From Porphyrobacter sp. CACIAM 03H1 (GTDB lineage Bacteria; Pseudomonadota; Alphaproteobacteria; Sphingomonadales; Sphingomonadaceae): a DNA stretch of 64,000 bases. Where the stretch lies: assembly GCF_002215495.1 (NCBI RefSeq), contig NZ_CP021378.1, positions 2,232,764 to 2,296,763 on the forward strand, read 5' to 3'. Both the position numbers and the translations under genes were made by a program. Every line of letters begins with the position of its first letter. Within the stretch, counting starts at the first letter, position 1. A model generated the notes under the pieces. The model had not been told where the DNA came from. It saw only the letters and a list, made by a program, of their open reading frames with translations, and ran no database searches. This document shows positions 18,976-27,368 of the stretch, one piece after another.

Positions 18976-20085
18976 TCAGACCTCATCCGGCGCCTGCGGC
19001 AAGTGCAGGCGGAAATGGGTGAGCCCGGCGCGCGCGTCGCGATCGTGGCTGACGTTGCCGTTCATGTCGCGCACCAGCTTGCGCACCAGTGACAGGCCGA
19101 GGCCCTGCCCCGAGGGCTTGGACGAGACGAAAGGCTCGAACACGTGGTCGCGCAGGGCCGGATCGATGCCCCGCCCGTTGTCGGAGACCGTGATCTCGAT
19201 CGGCAAGGGCACGGCGCGCCCGTTGCGGATGGCGCTGAAGGCAAGGCCGCTGACGAAGCGGGTCTGGACGGTCACCACCCCGCCACCGGCGCCGGGGCCG
19301 CCCGGCCCCAGGGCGGCGTCGCGGGCGTTCGAGACGAGATTGATCAGCACCTGCTCCAGCGCGTCGCGGTTGGCGAGCACGGGTGGGAGCGAGGGATCGA
19401 ACTCCTCGCGGATCTCTACCTCGCCGAGCGCGCTTCCGGCGGCGCGCATGGTGGCGACCGCAGCACGGATCGCCTCGTGCGGGTTGCAGGCCTCCACGGG
19501 GCCGGTGCGGGTGCTGCCCAGCTGCTGCATCCGGTCGATCAGCCGGGCGATCCGGTCGACTTCGTCGGTGATCATGCGCGCCAGCTTCTTGTCGGCGTGG
19601 GGGAGTTTGCGCGCGACCAATTGCCCCGCTCCGCGGATCGCGGCGAGCGGGTTCTTGATCTCGTGCGCCAGCACCGCCGGCGCGCCCAGCATCGCCTCAC
19701 CCCCCGCGGGCCCTGCCGCCTCGTCGTGGCCGATCTGCGACAGCGTCACCACCCGCCAGCCCGGATAGCCGCCGAGCGGCGAGGCGGTGATGTTGACGCG
19801 GACCTCCTGCGCGCCGCTGCGGATCGCCTGATCGCGCGCCACCAGCGCCTCGTCACCGGCGAGCAGCCGCGCCTCGACGCGGGGATCGAGCGGGCCGATC
19901 CGGTCGGTCAGCCGGGTGCCCACGAGGCGCACCGCGCTGGTGCCGAGCAGGTCTTCGGCAGCATGGTTCACTTCGGCGATGCAGCCCTCGGCATCGACCA
20001 GAACCACGGCGAAGATGAGCCCGGCAAGCTGCGCGCGGGCATCGGGCCTGGCCTCGGACTGCGGCTCCACGGGAATGCTGGCCAC
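18976..20085 (-). CDS. ntrB: Nitrogen sensor histidine kinase NtrB
   Basis: Cytosolic two-component kinase/phosphatase for NtrC, 369 residues from a GTG three bases after the dusB stop. PAS domain at about 20-115, HisKA with H141 in LAHEIKNPLAAI, then N box ALEQVLINLVSNARDA, G1 DNGRGIDP and G2 GQGLGLSLV. No membrane helix. The frame is open far upstream through dusB, but that part is not NtrB. GlnB-type PII control is known for the family and is not visible here. Confidence 0.93.
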   Translation of the reverse strand: MASIPVEPQSEARPDARAQLAGLIFAVVLVDAEGCIAEVNHAAEDLLGTSAVRLVGTRLTDRIGPLDPRVEARLLAGDEALVARDQAIRSGAQEVRVNITASPLGGYPGWRVVTLSQIGHDEAAGPAGGEAMLGAPAVLAHEIKNPLAAIRGAGQLVARKLPHADKKLARMITDEVDRIARLIDRMQQLGSTRTGPVEACNPHEAIRAAVATMRAAGSALGEVEIREEFDPSLPPVLANRDALEQVLINLVSNARDAALGPGGPGAGGGVVTVQTRFVSGLAFSAIRNGRAVPLPIEITVSDNGRGIDPALRDHVFEPFVSSKPSGQGLGLSLVRKLVRDMNGNVSHDRDARAGLTHFRLHLPQAPDEV

Positions 20086-20087
20086 GC

Positions 20088-21104
20088 TCAGGCGGCCTGC
20101 TGCATCAGGAAGGGGGCGTAGAACCGCTCGAGTTCGCCGAGAACCTGATCGGCATCGTCGATGAAGTTGACCTGGTTGCGGAACTCGGCCGAGCCATGAA
20201 GGCCCTTGGTGTACCAACCGAGATGCTTCCGCGCCATCTTCACGCCGGTGTCGCGGCCATAGTGGTCGAGCATCCGCTTGTAGTGCTCGACGACGAGGGC
20301 ATATTGCTCGTCCATGCCGGGGGTGGCGCGGGCCTCGCCGGTGCGCCACCAGTGCATCACCTGCCCGAGCAGCCACGGCTTGCCATAGGCGCCGCGCCCG
20401 ATCATCAGCCCGTCGGCGCCCGATTGCTCGAGCGCCCTGGAAGCGTCCTCGATGGTGCAGATGTCGCCGTTGACGATGACAGGGATGTTCACCGCTTCCT
20501 TGACCTTGCGCACGAAGGCCCAGTCGGCGCTCCCCTTGTACATCTGGTTGCGGGTGCGCCCGTGGACAGTGACCATCTGCACGCCGAGATCCTCGGCGAT
20601 GCGGGCGAGCTCGGGGGCGTTGAGGCTGTCGTGGCACCAGCCCATGCGCATCTTGACGGTGACGGGCACCTTCACCGCCTTGACCGTCGCCTCCATCAGC
20701 CGGACCGCGAGCGGCACCTCGCGCATCAGCGCGGAGCCGGCGAACTGGCCAACGACCTTGCGCACCGGGCAGCCGAAATTGATGTCGATGATCGCCGCGC
20801 CGTTGCCTTCCTGGATCTTCGCCGCCTCGGCCATGCTGGCGGGGTCGCAGCCGACCAGCTGCATCGAAACCGGCTCCTCGATCCTGTCCCACGCGGTCTT
20901 CTGCGTGCTGACCCGCGTCTCCCGGATCGCCGCCTCGCTCGCCACCATCTCGGTGACGTTGAGCCCCGAGCCGTAGCGCCGCACCAGCGTGCGGAACGGC
21001 ATGTCGGTGACGCCGGTCATCGGCGCGAGCACGACGGGCTCAGCCACGGTGACCGGGCCGATGGCGATCGGCTTCAAGGGCGGCGGAGGGGGAAGCGTGG
21101 TCAT
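20088..21104 (-). CDS. dusB: tRNA-dihydrouridine synthase B
   Basis: FMN enzyme that reduces specific uridines in the tRNA D-loop with NADPH. 338 residues with the N-terminal [13 protein letters not shown] signature, the catalytic cysteine in [10 protein letters not shown], the substrate-binding KMRMGW, and the [11 protein letters not shown] and NGDI motifs. First gene of the dusB-ntrB-ntrC-ntrY-ntrX-hfq-hflX run, reminiscent of the dusB-fis and nifR3-ntrB arrangements (nifR3 is the older alphaproteobacterial name). Divergent from ispDF, with an 80-bp shared spacer. Confidence 0.95.
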   Translation of the reverse strand: MTTLPPPPPLKPIAIGPVTVAEPVVLAPMTGVTDMPFRTLVRRYGSGLNVTEMVASEAAIRETRVSTQKTAWDRIEEPVSMQLVGCDPASMAEAAKIQEGNGAAIIDINFGCPVRKVVGQFAGSALMREVPLAVRLMEATVKAVKVPVTVKMRMGWCHDSLNAPELARIAEDLGVQMVTVHGRTRNQMYKGSADWAFVRKVKEAVNIPVIVNGDICTIEDASRALEQSGADGLMIGRGAYGKPWLLGQVMHWWRTGEARATPGMDEQYALVVEHYKRMLDHYGRDTGVKMARKHLGWYTKGLHGSAEFRNQVNFIDDADQVLGELERFYAPFLMQQAA

Positions 21105-21183
21105 GTCGGGGGCATTGCCTAAAATATGGGCAGGCGCATAGTGGATTGCCGAAAGGCCGTCCAGTGCCTAAGCGAAGGTCCCG

Positions 21184-22344
21184 ATGGCCGGTCCCGCCCC
21201 CCTCCCTCCCTTCGCAGCGATCGTGGTGGCGGCAGGCAAGGGTCTGCGCGTTGGCGGGGATAAACCCAAACAATTCAGGGACTTGAACGGAAAGCCGGTG
21301 ATCCGGTGGTCTATCGAGGCACTCGCACACGCGGGTGCGGATGTGATCGTAACGGTGATCGCACCCGAGACCCTTGCCGAGGCCGAAGCGGCGCTGGCCG
21401 GGATTGCGGGGCTCGTGTTTGTCCCCGGCGGAGCGACCCGGCAGGACTCGGTGCGCGCCGGCCTGGAGGCGCTGGCGGAGCGCGCGCCTGACCGTGTCCT
21501 GATCCACGACGCGGCGCGGCCTCACCTGCCACGCGAGGTGATCGCCCGCCTGCTCGCCGCGCTGGAGGAGCACCCCGGCGCGATCCCCGTGCTGCCGGTG
21601 GTCGATAGCCTCGCGGTGGCAGGCGAAGGCGGCGTGATGGCCGGCAAGGCGACCCGCGAGGCGCTCCGCCGCGTCCAGACCCCGCAGGCCTTCCGCTACC
21701 CCGCCATCCTCGCCGCCCACCGCGCCTGGGATGGCCCGACCGACGCGGGCGACGATGCCCAGGTGCTGACAGCCAGCAAGGGTTCAGTCGCGCTGGTCGA
21801 TGGGGACGAGCGCCTGAAGAAGATCACCTTTGCCGAGGACCTCATGGACCAGACCACCCTTCCCGCCTTCCGCATCGGCCAGGGCTTCGACGTGCACCGG
21901 CTCGAGGAAGGCGAGGAGCTGTGGCTTGGCGGGGTGCAGATCCCGCACGACAAGGGCCTTGCAGGGCACTCCGACGCAGATGTGGCGCTTCACGCCATCA
22001 CCGACGCGGTGCTCGGCGCGGTGGGCGAAGGCGACATCGGCACGCACTTCCCGCCCAGCGACCCGCAGTGGCGCGGGGCGCGCTCGGGGCAGTTCCTCGA
22101 ACACGCCGTGGGCCTCGCGCGCGGCGCGGGCTATGCCATTGCCAATGTCGACCTGACGCTCATCTGCGAGGCCCCGAAGATCGGCCCCCACCGTCCTGCG
22201 ATGCGCGCCGAGGTTGCGCGCCTGATGGGGCTCGCCGAGAGCGCCGTCAGCATCAAGGCCACCACCACCGAGAAACTCGGCTTCACCGGCCGCGGCGAAG
22301 GGATCGCCGCCCAAGCCATCGTCCTTGTCACCCGCACCCCTTGA
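21184..22344 (+). CDS. ispDF: Bifunctional MEP cytidylyltransferase / MECDP synthase
   Basis: Fuses two non-consecutive steps of the non-mevalonate isoprenoid pathway. The IspD part (about residues 1-215) shows VVAAGKGLRVGGDKPKQF for CTP binding and the VHDAARP-like LIHDAARPHL. The IspF part (about 228-386) has GFDVHRL with the zinc-binding Asp/His, GHSDADVALHAITDA and the FPPSDPQW loop, ending with TTTEKLGFTGRGEGIAAQA. The fused form is typical of alpha- and epsilonproteobacteria. 386 residues, full length. Confidence 0.97.
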   Translation: MAGPAPLPPFAAIVVAAGKGLRVGGDKPKQFRDLNGKPVIRWSIEALAHAGADVIVTVIAPETLAEAEAALAGIAGLVFVPGGATRQDSVRAGLEALAERAPDRVLIHDAARPHLPREVIARLLAALEEHPGAIPVLPVVDSLAVAGEGGVMAGKATREALRRVQTPQAFRYPAILAAHRAWDGPTDAGDDAQVLTASKGSVALVDGDERLKKITFAEDLMDQTTLPAFRIGQGFDVHRLEEGEELWLGGVQIPHDKGLAGHSDADVALHAITDAVLGAVGEGDIGTHFPPSDPQWRGARSGQFLEHAVGLARGAGYAIANVDLTLICEAPKIGPHRPAMRAEVARLMGLAESAVSIKATTTEKLGFTGRGEGIAAQAIVLVTRTP

Positions 22345-22355
22345 GGAGCCCCGCC

Positions 22356-22919
22356 ATGACCCACCGGATGATCGCCCCCGCTCTCGCGCTTGCCGCCCTC
22401 GCCACGGCGCACACCGCGCAGGCCCAGCAACAGGCCTGCGTCGCCCCTGCCGACCTGTCGGACGCCGTGGTCTACGCCATGCCGATCGCCTATGACGCCG
22501 CCCGCACCTCCTGCGCCAACCGGCTCTCGGCAAACGGCTTCATCGCGCGCCGGGGCGACAACTACATTGCCCCCTTCCGCGCCGGGCAGAGCAAGGCATG
22601 GCCGGGCGCCTTCCGCTTCCTGAAGACCTTCATGGAGCAGGATGCAGCAGCGGGCGAGGCCGGCGGCATGGACATGAAGGCGATGCTCTCGGCCATGCCG
22701 GAAGACTCGCTGCGGCCCTTCGTCGATGCGCTCGTCGGCCAGATGATCGCCGAGCAGATCAAGGGCGACAGCTGCGGCAAGATCGAGCGCGGGCTGGAAC
22801 TCCTGAGCCCCCTGCCGAGCGAGAATGTCGGCGGGCTGATCGCCTTCGTGGTCGAGCTTGCCGATCTCAAGAACCCGCCCGTCTGCACCGCCCCTGCCCC
22901 GGCGCGCGCGGCCCGGTAA
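22356..22919 (+). CDS. Secreted hypothetical protein
   Basis: A 187-residue protein preceded by GAGGAG, 11 bases after ispDF. It begins with a signal peptide (MIAPALALAALATAHTAQA) and is mostly helical, with four cysteines that could form disulfides. It has no recognisable catalytic motif. Its position between ispDF and the CinA-like gene suggests cotranscription but gives no functional hint. Confidence 0.75.
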   Translation: MTHRMIAPALALAALATAHTAQAQQQACVAPADLSDAVVYAMPIAYDAARTSCANRLSANGFIARRGDNYIAPFRAGQSKAWPGAFRFLKTFMEQDAAAGEAGGMDMKAMLSAMPEDSLRPFVDALVGQMIAEQIKGDSCGKIERGLELLSPLPSENVGGLIAFVVELADLKNPPVCTAPAPARAAR

Positions 22920-22924
22920 GCGCC

Positions 22925-23437
22925 ATGCCGAACGCGCTCCTGCCAGACGATATCGCCGCCCTTGCCGAGCGCGTCGTGTCCGAGAACACTGCACTCGGGC
23001 GCAAGCTCGCCACGGCGGAAAGCTGCACCGGCGGGCTGGTGGCAGGCGCAATCACCGAGATCGCGGGCTCCTCTGCGGTGCTCGACCGCGGCTTCGTGAC
23101 CTATTCGAACGAAGCGAAGATGGAGATGCTCGGCGTGTCGCGCGATATCATCGAGACTTTCGGTGCGGTCTCGATCGCATGCGCCTGGGCAATGGCCAAG
23201 GGCGCGCTGGAGCGGTCAAAAGCCGATGTCGCGGTGGCGATCAGCGGGGTCGCCGGCCCGGGCGGCGGCACCGCGCTCAAGCCGGTGGGCACGGTGGTCT
23301 TCGCCCGCGTGGTTCGCAATTCGGTCGGCGAGCCGGAGGGCGAGCTCAGGTTCTTTGAAGGAGGGGACGGCCCCGGCGGCAGAGCGGAGATCCGCCGTCA
23401 GGCGACGCTCTGCGCGCTCGAATTGCTGCTGCCGTAA
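22925..23437 (+). CDS. CinA family protein (nicotinamide-nucleotide amidase type)
   Basis: A 170-residue stand-alone CinA C-terminal domain, the type that deamidates NMN to nicotinic acid mononucleotide (PncC). Hallmarks are TAESCTGGLVAGAITEIAGSS near residue 30, FVTYSNEAK, and AISGVAGPGGG with the nucleotide-binding loop. It lacks the N-terminal molybdopterin-binding-like domain of full-length CinA. Its last 40 bases overlap the 3' end of the convergent START-domain gene. Confidence 0.9.
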   Translation: MPNALLPDDIAALAERVVSENTALGRKLATAESCTGGLVAGAITEIAGSSAVLDRGFVTYSNEAKMEMLGVSRDIIETFGAVSIACAWAMAKGALERSKADVAVAISGVAGPGGGTALKPVGTVVFARVVRNSVGEPEGELRFFEGGDGPGGRAEIRRQATLCALELLLP

Positions 23438-23859
23438 AGCTGCGCCGCGCGCGCCTCGAAGGCCTCTACCATCTTGCGGAAGGCCTTGTCGAAATACTGC
23501 CCGGCAATGCGCTCAAACAGGCGGTTCTTGAAGGTGAAGTCGACGAGGAAATCGATCTCGCAGGTGTGATCGTCCACCGCGCGGAACGTCCAGACGTTAT
23601 CGAGATCGCTGAGCGGCCCGTCGAGGTAATGGACATCGATCTCGCGCGGCCGATCCTTCTTCACGCGCGAGGTGAAGCTCTCGCGGATCGCCTTGAAGCC
23701 CACCACCATGTCGGCGACCATCTCGGTCTCGCTGTTCGAGCGGACACGGGTGGCGATCACCCAGGGCAGGAACTCGCCATAGCGGCCGACATCGGCGACC
23801 AGATCGAACATCTGCTCGGCGCTGTAAGGCAGGCGGCGGGTCTCGCGAATTCCCGGCAT
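23398..23859 (-). CDS. COQ10/RatA-like START domain protein
   Basis: A 153-residue polyketide-cyclase/START-fold protein of the coenzyme Q-binding COQ10 family; database names include type II toxin-antitoxin system RatA. The N-terminal RETRRLPYSAEQMFDLVADV motif and the FTFKNRLFERIAGQYFDKAF segment are typical. In mitochondria COQ10 helps quinone delivery to respiration. It follows lipA after six bases, so the two form an operon, an arrangement repeatedly seen in alphaproteobacteria. A toxin role is unlikely on this context. Confidence 0.9.
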   Translation of the reverse strand: MPGIRETRRLPYSAEQMFDLVADVGRYGEFLPWVIATRVRSNSETEMVADMVVGFKAIRESFTSRVKKDRPREIDVHYLDGPLSDLDNVWTFRAVDDHTCEIDFLVDFTFKNRLFERIAGQYFDKAFRKMVEAFEARAAQLYGSSNSSAQSVA

Positions 23860-23865
23860 CAGGCC

Positions 23866-24840
23866 TTACGCCTTGGCCCCCGAACGCGCCGCTTCGCGCG
23901 CAAGCTTCTCCTCGCGGGCGGCGCGCATCTTCGCGAAATCGTCGCCCGCATGATAGCTCGACCGGGTCAGCGGGCTGGAGGCGACCTGAAGGAAGCCCTT
24001 CGCCCGGGCAATCGCACCATAGGCGGCGAAGGCCTTGGGCGTGACGAATTCCTCGACCTTGGCGTGCTTGGGCGTCGGCTGGAGATATTGCCCCATGGTG
24101 ATGAAATCGACCTCTGCACTGCGCATGTCGTCCATCACCTGATGCACCTCGAGGCGCTGCTCGCCCAGCCCCAGCATGATCCCGGACTTGGTGAAGATCA
24201 GCGGATTGTGCGCCTTCACCTCCTCGAGCAGCCGCAACGAGGCGTAGTAGCGCGCACCGGGGCGGATCGTGGGATATAGCCGCGGGACGGTCTCGAGGTT
24301 GTGGTTGTACACGTCCGGCCCCGCCTCGCAGATCATCTCCACCGCGCGCCGCATCTTGCCGCGGAAATCGGGGGTGAGGATCTCGATCGTGGTGTTCGGC
24401 GTCGTCCGGCGCAGCGCCTCGATCACCTTGACGAATTGCGAGGCGCCGCCGTCCGGGAGATCGTCACGGTCGACGCTCGTAATGACGATGTGCTCGAGCC
24501 CCATCTTCGCCGCGGCGATCGCCGTGTTCTCGGGCTCGAAGGGATCGACCGCGCGCGGCATCCCGGTCTTGACGTTGCAGAAGGCGCAGGCGCGGGTGCA
24601 GACATCGCCGAGGATCATCACCGTTGCGTGCTTCTTGGTCCAGCACTCGCCGATGTTCGGGCAGGCGGCTTCCTCGCACACGGTGTGGAGGTTCAGTTCG
24701 CGCATCAGGCGGCGCGTTTCGTTGTAGCCCTCGCTCACCGGCGCGCGCACGCGGATCCAGTCGGGCTTGCGCTGGCGGGCGGGCCGCTCCTCGGAAGGGG
24801 TCGGCTGCGGCGGGCTGGAGAGGTCGTTCATGAGGGCCAT
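23866..24840 (-). CDS. lipA: Lipoyl synthase
   Basis: Radical-SAM enzyme that inserts two sulfur atoms into octanoyl side chains to make lipoyl groups for pyruvate and 2-oxoglutarate dehydrogenases. 324 residues. The auxiliary cluster motif [12 protein letters not shown] and the radical-[11 protein letters not shown] motif are both present, followed by [12 protein letters not shown] and GIMLGLGE. It supplies the cofactor for the lipoyl domain of PdhB in this window. The start could also be the ATG three codons downstream. Confidence 0.97.
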   Translation of the reverse strand: MALMNDLSSPPQPTPSEERPARQRKPDWIRVRAPVSEGYNETRRLMRELNLHTVCEEAACPNIGECWTKKHATVMILGDVCTRACAFCNVKTGMPRAVDPFEPENTAIAAAKMGLEHIVITSVDRDDLPDGGASQFVKVIEALRRTTPNTTIEILTPDFRGKMRRAVEMICEAGPDVYNHNLETVPRLYPTIRPGARYYASLRLLEEVKAHNPLIFTKSGIMLGLGEQRLEVHQVMDDMRSAEVDFITMGQYLQPTPKHAKVEEFVTPKAFAAYGAIARAKGFLQVASSPLTRSSYHAGDDFAKMRAAREEKLAREAARSGAKA

Positions 24841-24922
24841 TTAGGCGCGCACGCGCTGTCCCGCAAGCGCAGGGGGGACTGCCATTCTTGCGAAGTGCGC
24901 AGCCGCACTGCGTAGCGGCGCA

Positions 24923-25633
24923 ATGACGGACACCACCTTGAGAAACATCGCCCTGCTGATCGACGCGGACAACACCAGCCCGCAAGCCATCGATCCGGTG
25001 CTGACCGTCATGGCCGAGCTGGGCCAGGTCAACATCCGGCGCGCCTATGGAAATTTCGCCAAGGACAACCTCGCCAAGTGGGACCGGATCACCAACAAGT
25101 TCGGCATCCGGCCGCAGCAGCAGTTCGACATCTCGAAGGGCAAGAACGCCACCGACATGGCGATGACGATCGACGCCATCGATCTCCTCTACCAGGGCAA
25201 GGTCGACGGCTTCGGGATCATGACCTCGGACAGCGACTTCACACCGCTCGTCACGCGCCTGCGGCAGGACGGTATCCTGGTCTACGGCTTCGGCGAGAAG
25301 AAGACGCCGGAAGCATTCCAGGCGGTGTGCACGCGGTTTCTCTACATCGACGAGCTGATCGCCAGCACCCGCGACGAAGCGCCCGACCCGAAGCCTGCAA
25401 GCAAGCTGGCGGTGGACGACCTGCAGGAGCTGATCCTTGCCGCCTATCGCGAAGCGAAGCGCGACGACGAGGGCTATGCCCTGCTCCAGCAGGTCGGGCA
25501 GATCGCAGGTAACCGCTCGAGCTTCGACGTGCGCAACCACGGCTTCAAGCGCCTGTCCGATCTCTTCGCCTCGCTCGACAACTTCAAGCTCGAACGCCGC
25601 GACAATCAGGTCTACGTCAAGCGCCTGCGCTAA
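24923..25633 (+). CDS. NYN-domain putative RNase with LOTUS/OST-HTH domain
   Basis: A 236-residue protein. The N-terminal NYN (PIN-like) domain shows the acidic metal-site residues LLIDADN (D14, D16), NATDMAMTIDAIDLL and TSDSDFTPLV. A C-terminal domain (about residues 160-236) with YREAKRDDEGYALLQQVGQ resembles the OST-HTH/LOTUS RNA-binding fold. NYN proteins are predicted endoribonucleases, and the substrate of bacterial NYN-LOTUS proteins is largely unknown. Divergent from lipA; convergent with a signal-peptide repeat protein. Confidence 0.87.
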   Translation: MTDTTLRNIALLIDADNTSPQAIDPVLTVMAELGQVNIRRAYGNFAKDNLAKWDRITNKFGIRPQQQFDISKGKNATDMAMTIDAIDLLYQGKVDGFGIMTSDSDFTPLVTRLRQDGILVYGFGEKKTPEAFQAVCTRFLYIDELIASTRDEAPDPKPASKLAVDDLQELILAAYREAKRDDEGYALLQQVGQIAGNRSSFDVRNHGFKRLSDLFASLDNFKLERRDNQVYVKRLR

Positions 25634-25654
25634 TCCGCTGGCCGACACAAGGAA

Positions 25655-25687
25655 AGGGCGCCGGAGCGGTTGCCCGCCCGGCGCCCT
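25655..25687 (-). terminator. Stem-loop between convergent genes
   Basis: AGGGCGCCGG and CCGGCGCCCT form a 10-bp perfect stem with a 13-base loop between two convergent stop codons. On the minus strand it is followed by TTTCCTTG, a weak U-tract, so it probably ends the gene on that strand and may act in both directions. Confidence 0.55.
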
Positions 25688-25716
25688 GTCCTGCTTCAGC
25701 CTGCAACGCTGGCCGT

Positions 25717-27039
25717 TCAGCCGCCCGTGGCGCCGCCGGCCTGCTCGGCATAGGCGGTCCACAGCATCGCGATCGGCGCACGCGGACCTTCGACCTTGGC
25801 GAGAGTGGCGCGGGCCGCAGCAACGTCACCAGCCCCGATCTGCGCGATGCCGAGACGGGTGAGCGCGAGGTTGCGGTCAACCTCGGGCATCGTCAGGCTG
25901 CGCTCGTAGAAGCCGGCGGCCTTGGCGTATTCGCCGTAGCTTAGGAAGGTATCGCCCGCCGCGATCACAGTGCGCAGCCGCGCGGTCGGCGCGTTGGCGT
26001 CACGCTCGAGCACCGGCAGGGCCTTCTGGTCTTCCGCGATTAGGCCGCTGGCGGTCTTGAACTGCTCCTCGACCCAGCTGTCGCTGCCCTTGGGGATGAC
26101 GCCGGTCGCGTAGGCATCCTCGATCACCGCCTTGACCTCGACCGGCAGGCGGCGGGTGTCGGCGGATTCGATGTAGAAGACGTAGTCGTTCTTTTCCTTA
26201 AGCGTGCCGACTTTCTTGCCGAGGCGCAGCAGGTCGAGCAGCACCGGGCCGTCGTACTCGTTGAGGTTGCGGGTGAGGTTGACGGCATCGCGCCAGTTTT
26301 CCGGGGTCGGGTAATCGCTCACCCAGGCCTGGACGAAGTCGTAGACCTGCGGGACGATCTCGTTGGTGTAGGCGACCGAGACGCCGCGCTTGTACCAGCG
26401 CACGTCGACCGGCTGGCCGGCAGCCTTCTTCGCGGCGATCGCGTCGCTCAGATACTTGAGGCCCTCGGTGAAGCGGTCTTCCGAGAAGTAGAGCTCGGCC
26501 ATGTTCATCTGCAGGTCCGAGGTCGAGACGTTCGGCGCACTGTAGCCGAGGTCGATCGCCTTCTGGAGGTAGCCGCGGGCCTTGTCGTACTGCTTGAGTT
26601 CGTTGGCGATCTGGAAGGCGACCAGGTTGAACTTGCCCGTTTCCTCGGGCTTGACCTTGCCGCTCGCCAGCATCAGCTCGACGCCCTGGAACTGCAGCGG
26701 CAGATCCTTGGCGTTGATTCCCGTGTTGAACATCATGCCGCCTAGCGCGAGCTGCTCGTCGGGCGAGGTGGCCAGCGGCAGGAGCGCGAGAACCTGCGGC
26801 TTGAGCGCCGCGAGGTCGGCCGTCGGCGCGCGCAGGGCCGTGTCGATCGGCTGGTAGGCCGCAACGAATTCCTTCGAATAGACCGGCTTGCCGGCGTCGG
26901 CCTTCTCGTCCTTCTTCTTTTTCTGGGCATAGGCCGCGTCGGCAAAGCCCGGCACGGCCAGCACGGCGGTGCCGCCGGCGAGCGCCATGGCCAGCGCAAG
27001 CTGGCGCGCGAGGCGGGTCGAGGCACGGGGCGAAGACAT
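25717..27039 (-). CDS. Exported helical-repeat (TPR-like) protein, hypothetical
   Basis: 440 residues from the chosen ATG, which opens a signal peptide (LAMALAGGTAVLAVPGFADAAYA), then a lysine-rich KKKKDEK patch. The remainder is Ala/Leu-rich helical hairpins (for example LNMAELYFSEDRFTEGLKY and LSYGEYAKAAGFYERSL) that read as TPR-type repeats; no enzymatic motif is seen. A longer open frame starting 36 codons upstream would bury the signal peptide. Probably a periplasmic scaffold protein; function unknown. Confidence 0.8.
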   Translation of the reverse strand: MSSPRASTRLARQLALAMALAGGTAVLAVPGFADAAYAQKKKKDEKADAGKPVYSKEFVAAYQPIDTALRAPTADLAALKPQVLALLPLATSPDEQLALGGMMFNTGINAKDLPLQFQGVELMLASGKVKPEETGKFNLVAFQIANELKQYDKARGYLQKAIDLGYSAPNVSTSDLQMNMAELYFSEDRFTEGLKYLSDAIAAKKAAGQPVDVRWYKRGVSVAYTNEIVPQVYDFVQAWVSDYPTPENWRDAVNLTRNLNEYDGPVLLDLLRLGKKVGTLKEKNDYVFYIESADTRRLPVEVKAVIEDAYATGVIPKGSDSWVEEQFKTASGLIAEDQKALPVLERDANAPTARLRTVIAAGDTFLSYGEYAKAAGFYERSLTMPEVDRNLALTRLGIAQIGAGDVAAARATLAKVEGPRAPIAMLWTAYAEQAGGATGG

Positions 27040-27368
27040 ATTGGTCACTGCATCCTCCACAAGTAGCGCAGCCGGGCGCCCCTTGCCGGAGCACGCCCTG
27101 CGACGGAATCCGGACGGACCTTTGAACGGCTCGCGCGGGATTTGCAATTGCCGCTAGCCGCGCCGTGCTGAACGGGCTTTGAATGCCGTCGTGACGATTG
27201 GCGCGGCCGGGGCTTCCAAGTGTGGAAAAATGCACCCCGTTCCCGCTGTGTTCTGCCTGGGTGGTGGCGAAGTCCCCGTCATGTGCCTAAATGGTGGGAA
27301 CCCCCCGGCCCTGATATGGCCCGGCCCGCCGAACGCGGCACCAGACACAAGCAGAAACGGCCCCGACC
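27040..27368. other. Divergent intergenic region upstream of gyrA
   Basis: 329 bases between the exported repeat protein and gyrA. It must contain both promoters, but no well-spaced -35/-10 pair stands out on either strand, and I see no repeat, RNA gene or short reading frame with a convincing start. Confidence 0.5.

Noticed and set aside
18976..20892. 638-codon frame that would give NtrB a long N-terminal extension
   Set aside because: The extension lies in a wrong frame of dusB. A GTG three bases after the dusB stop gives a normal-sized NtrB.
23398..23859. A RatA-type toxin of a toxin-antitoxin pair
   Set aside because: There is no RatB-like partner; the START/COQ10 motifs and linkage to lipA favour a quinone-related role.
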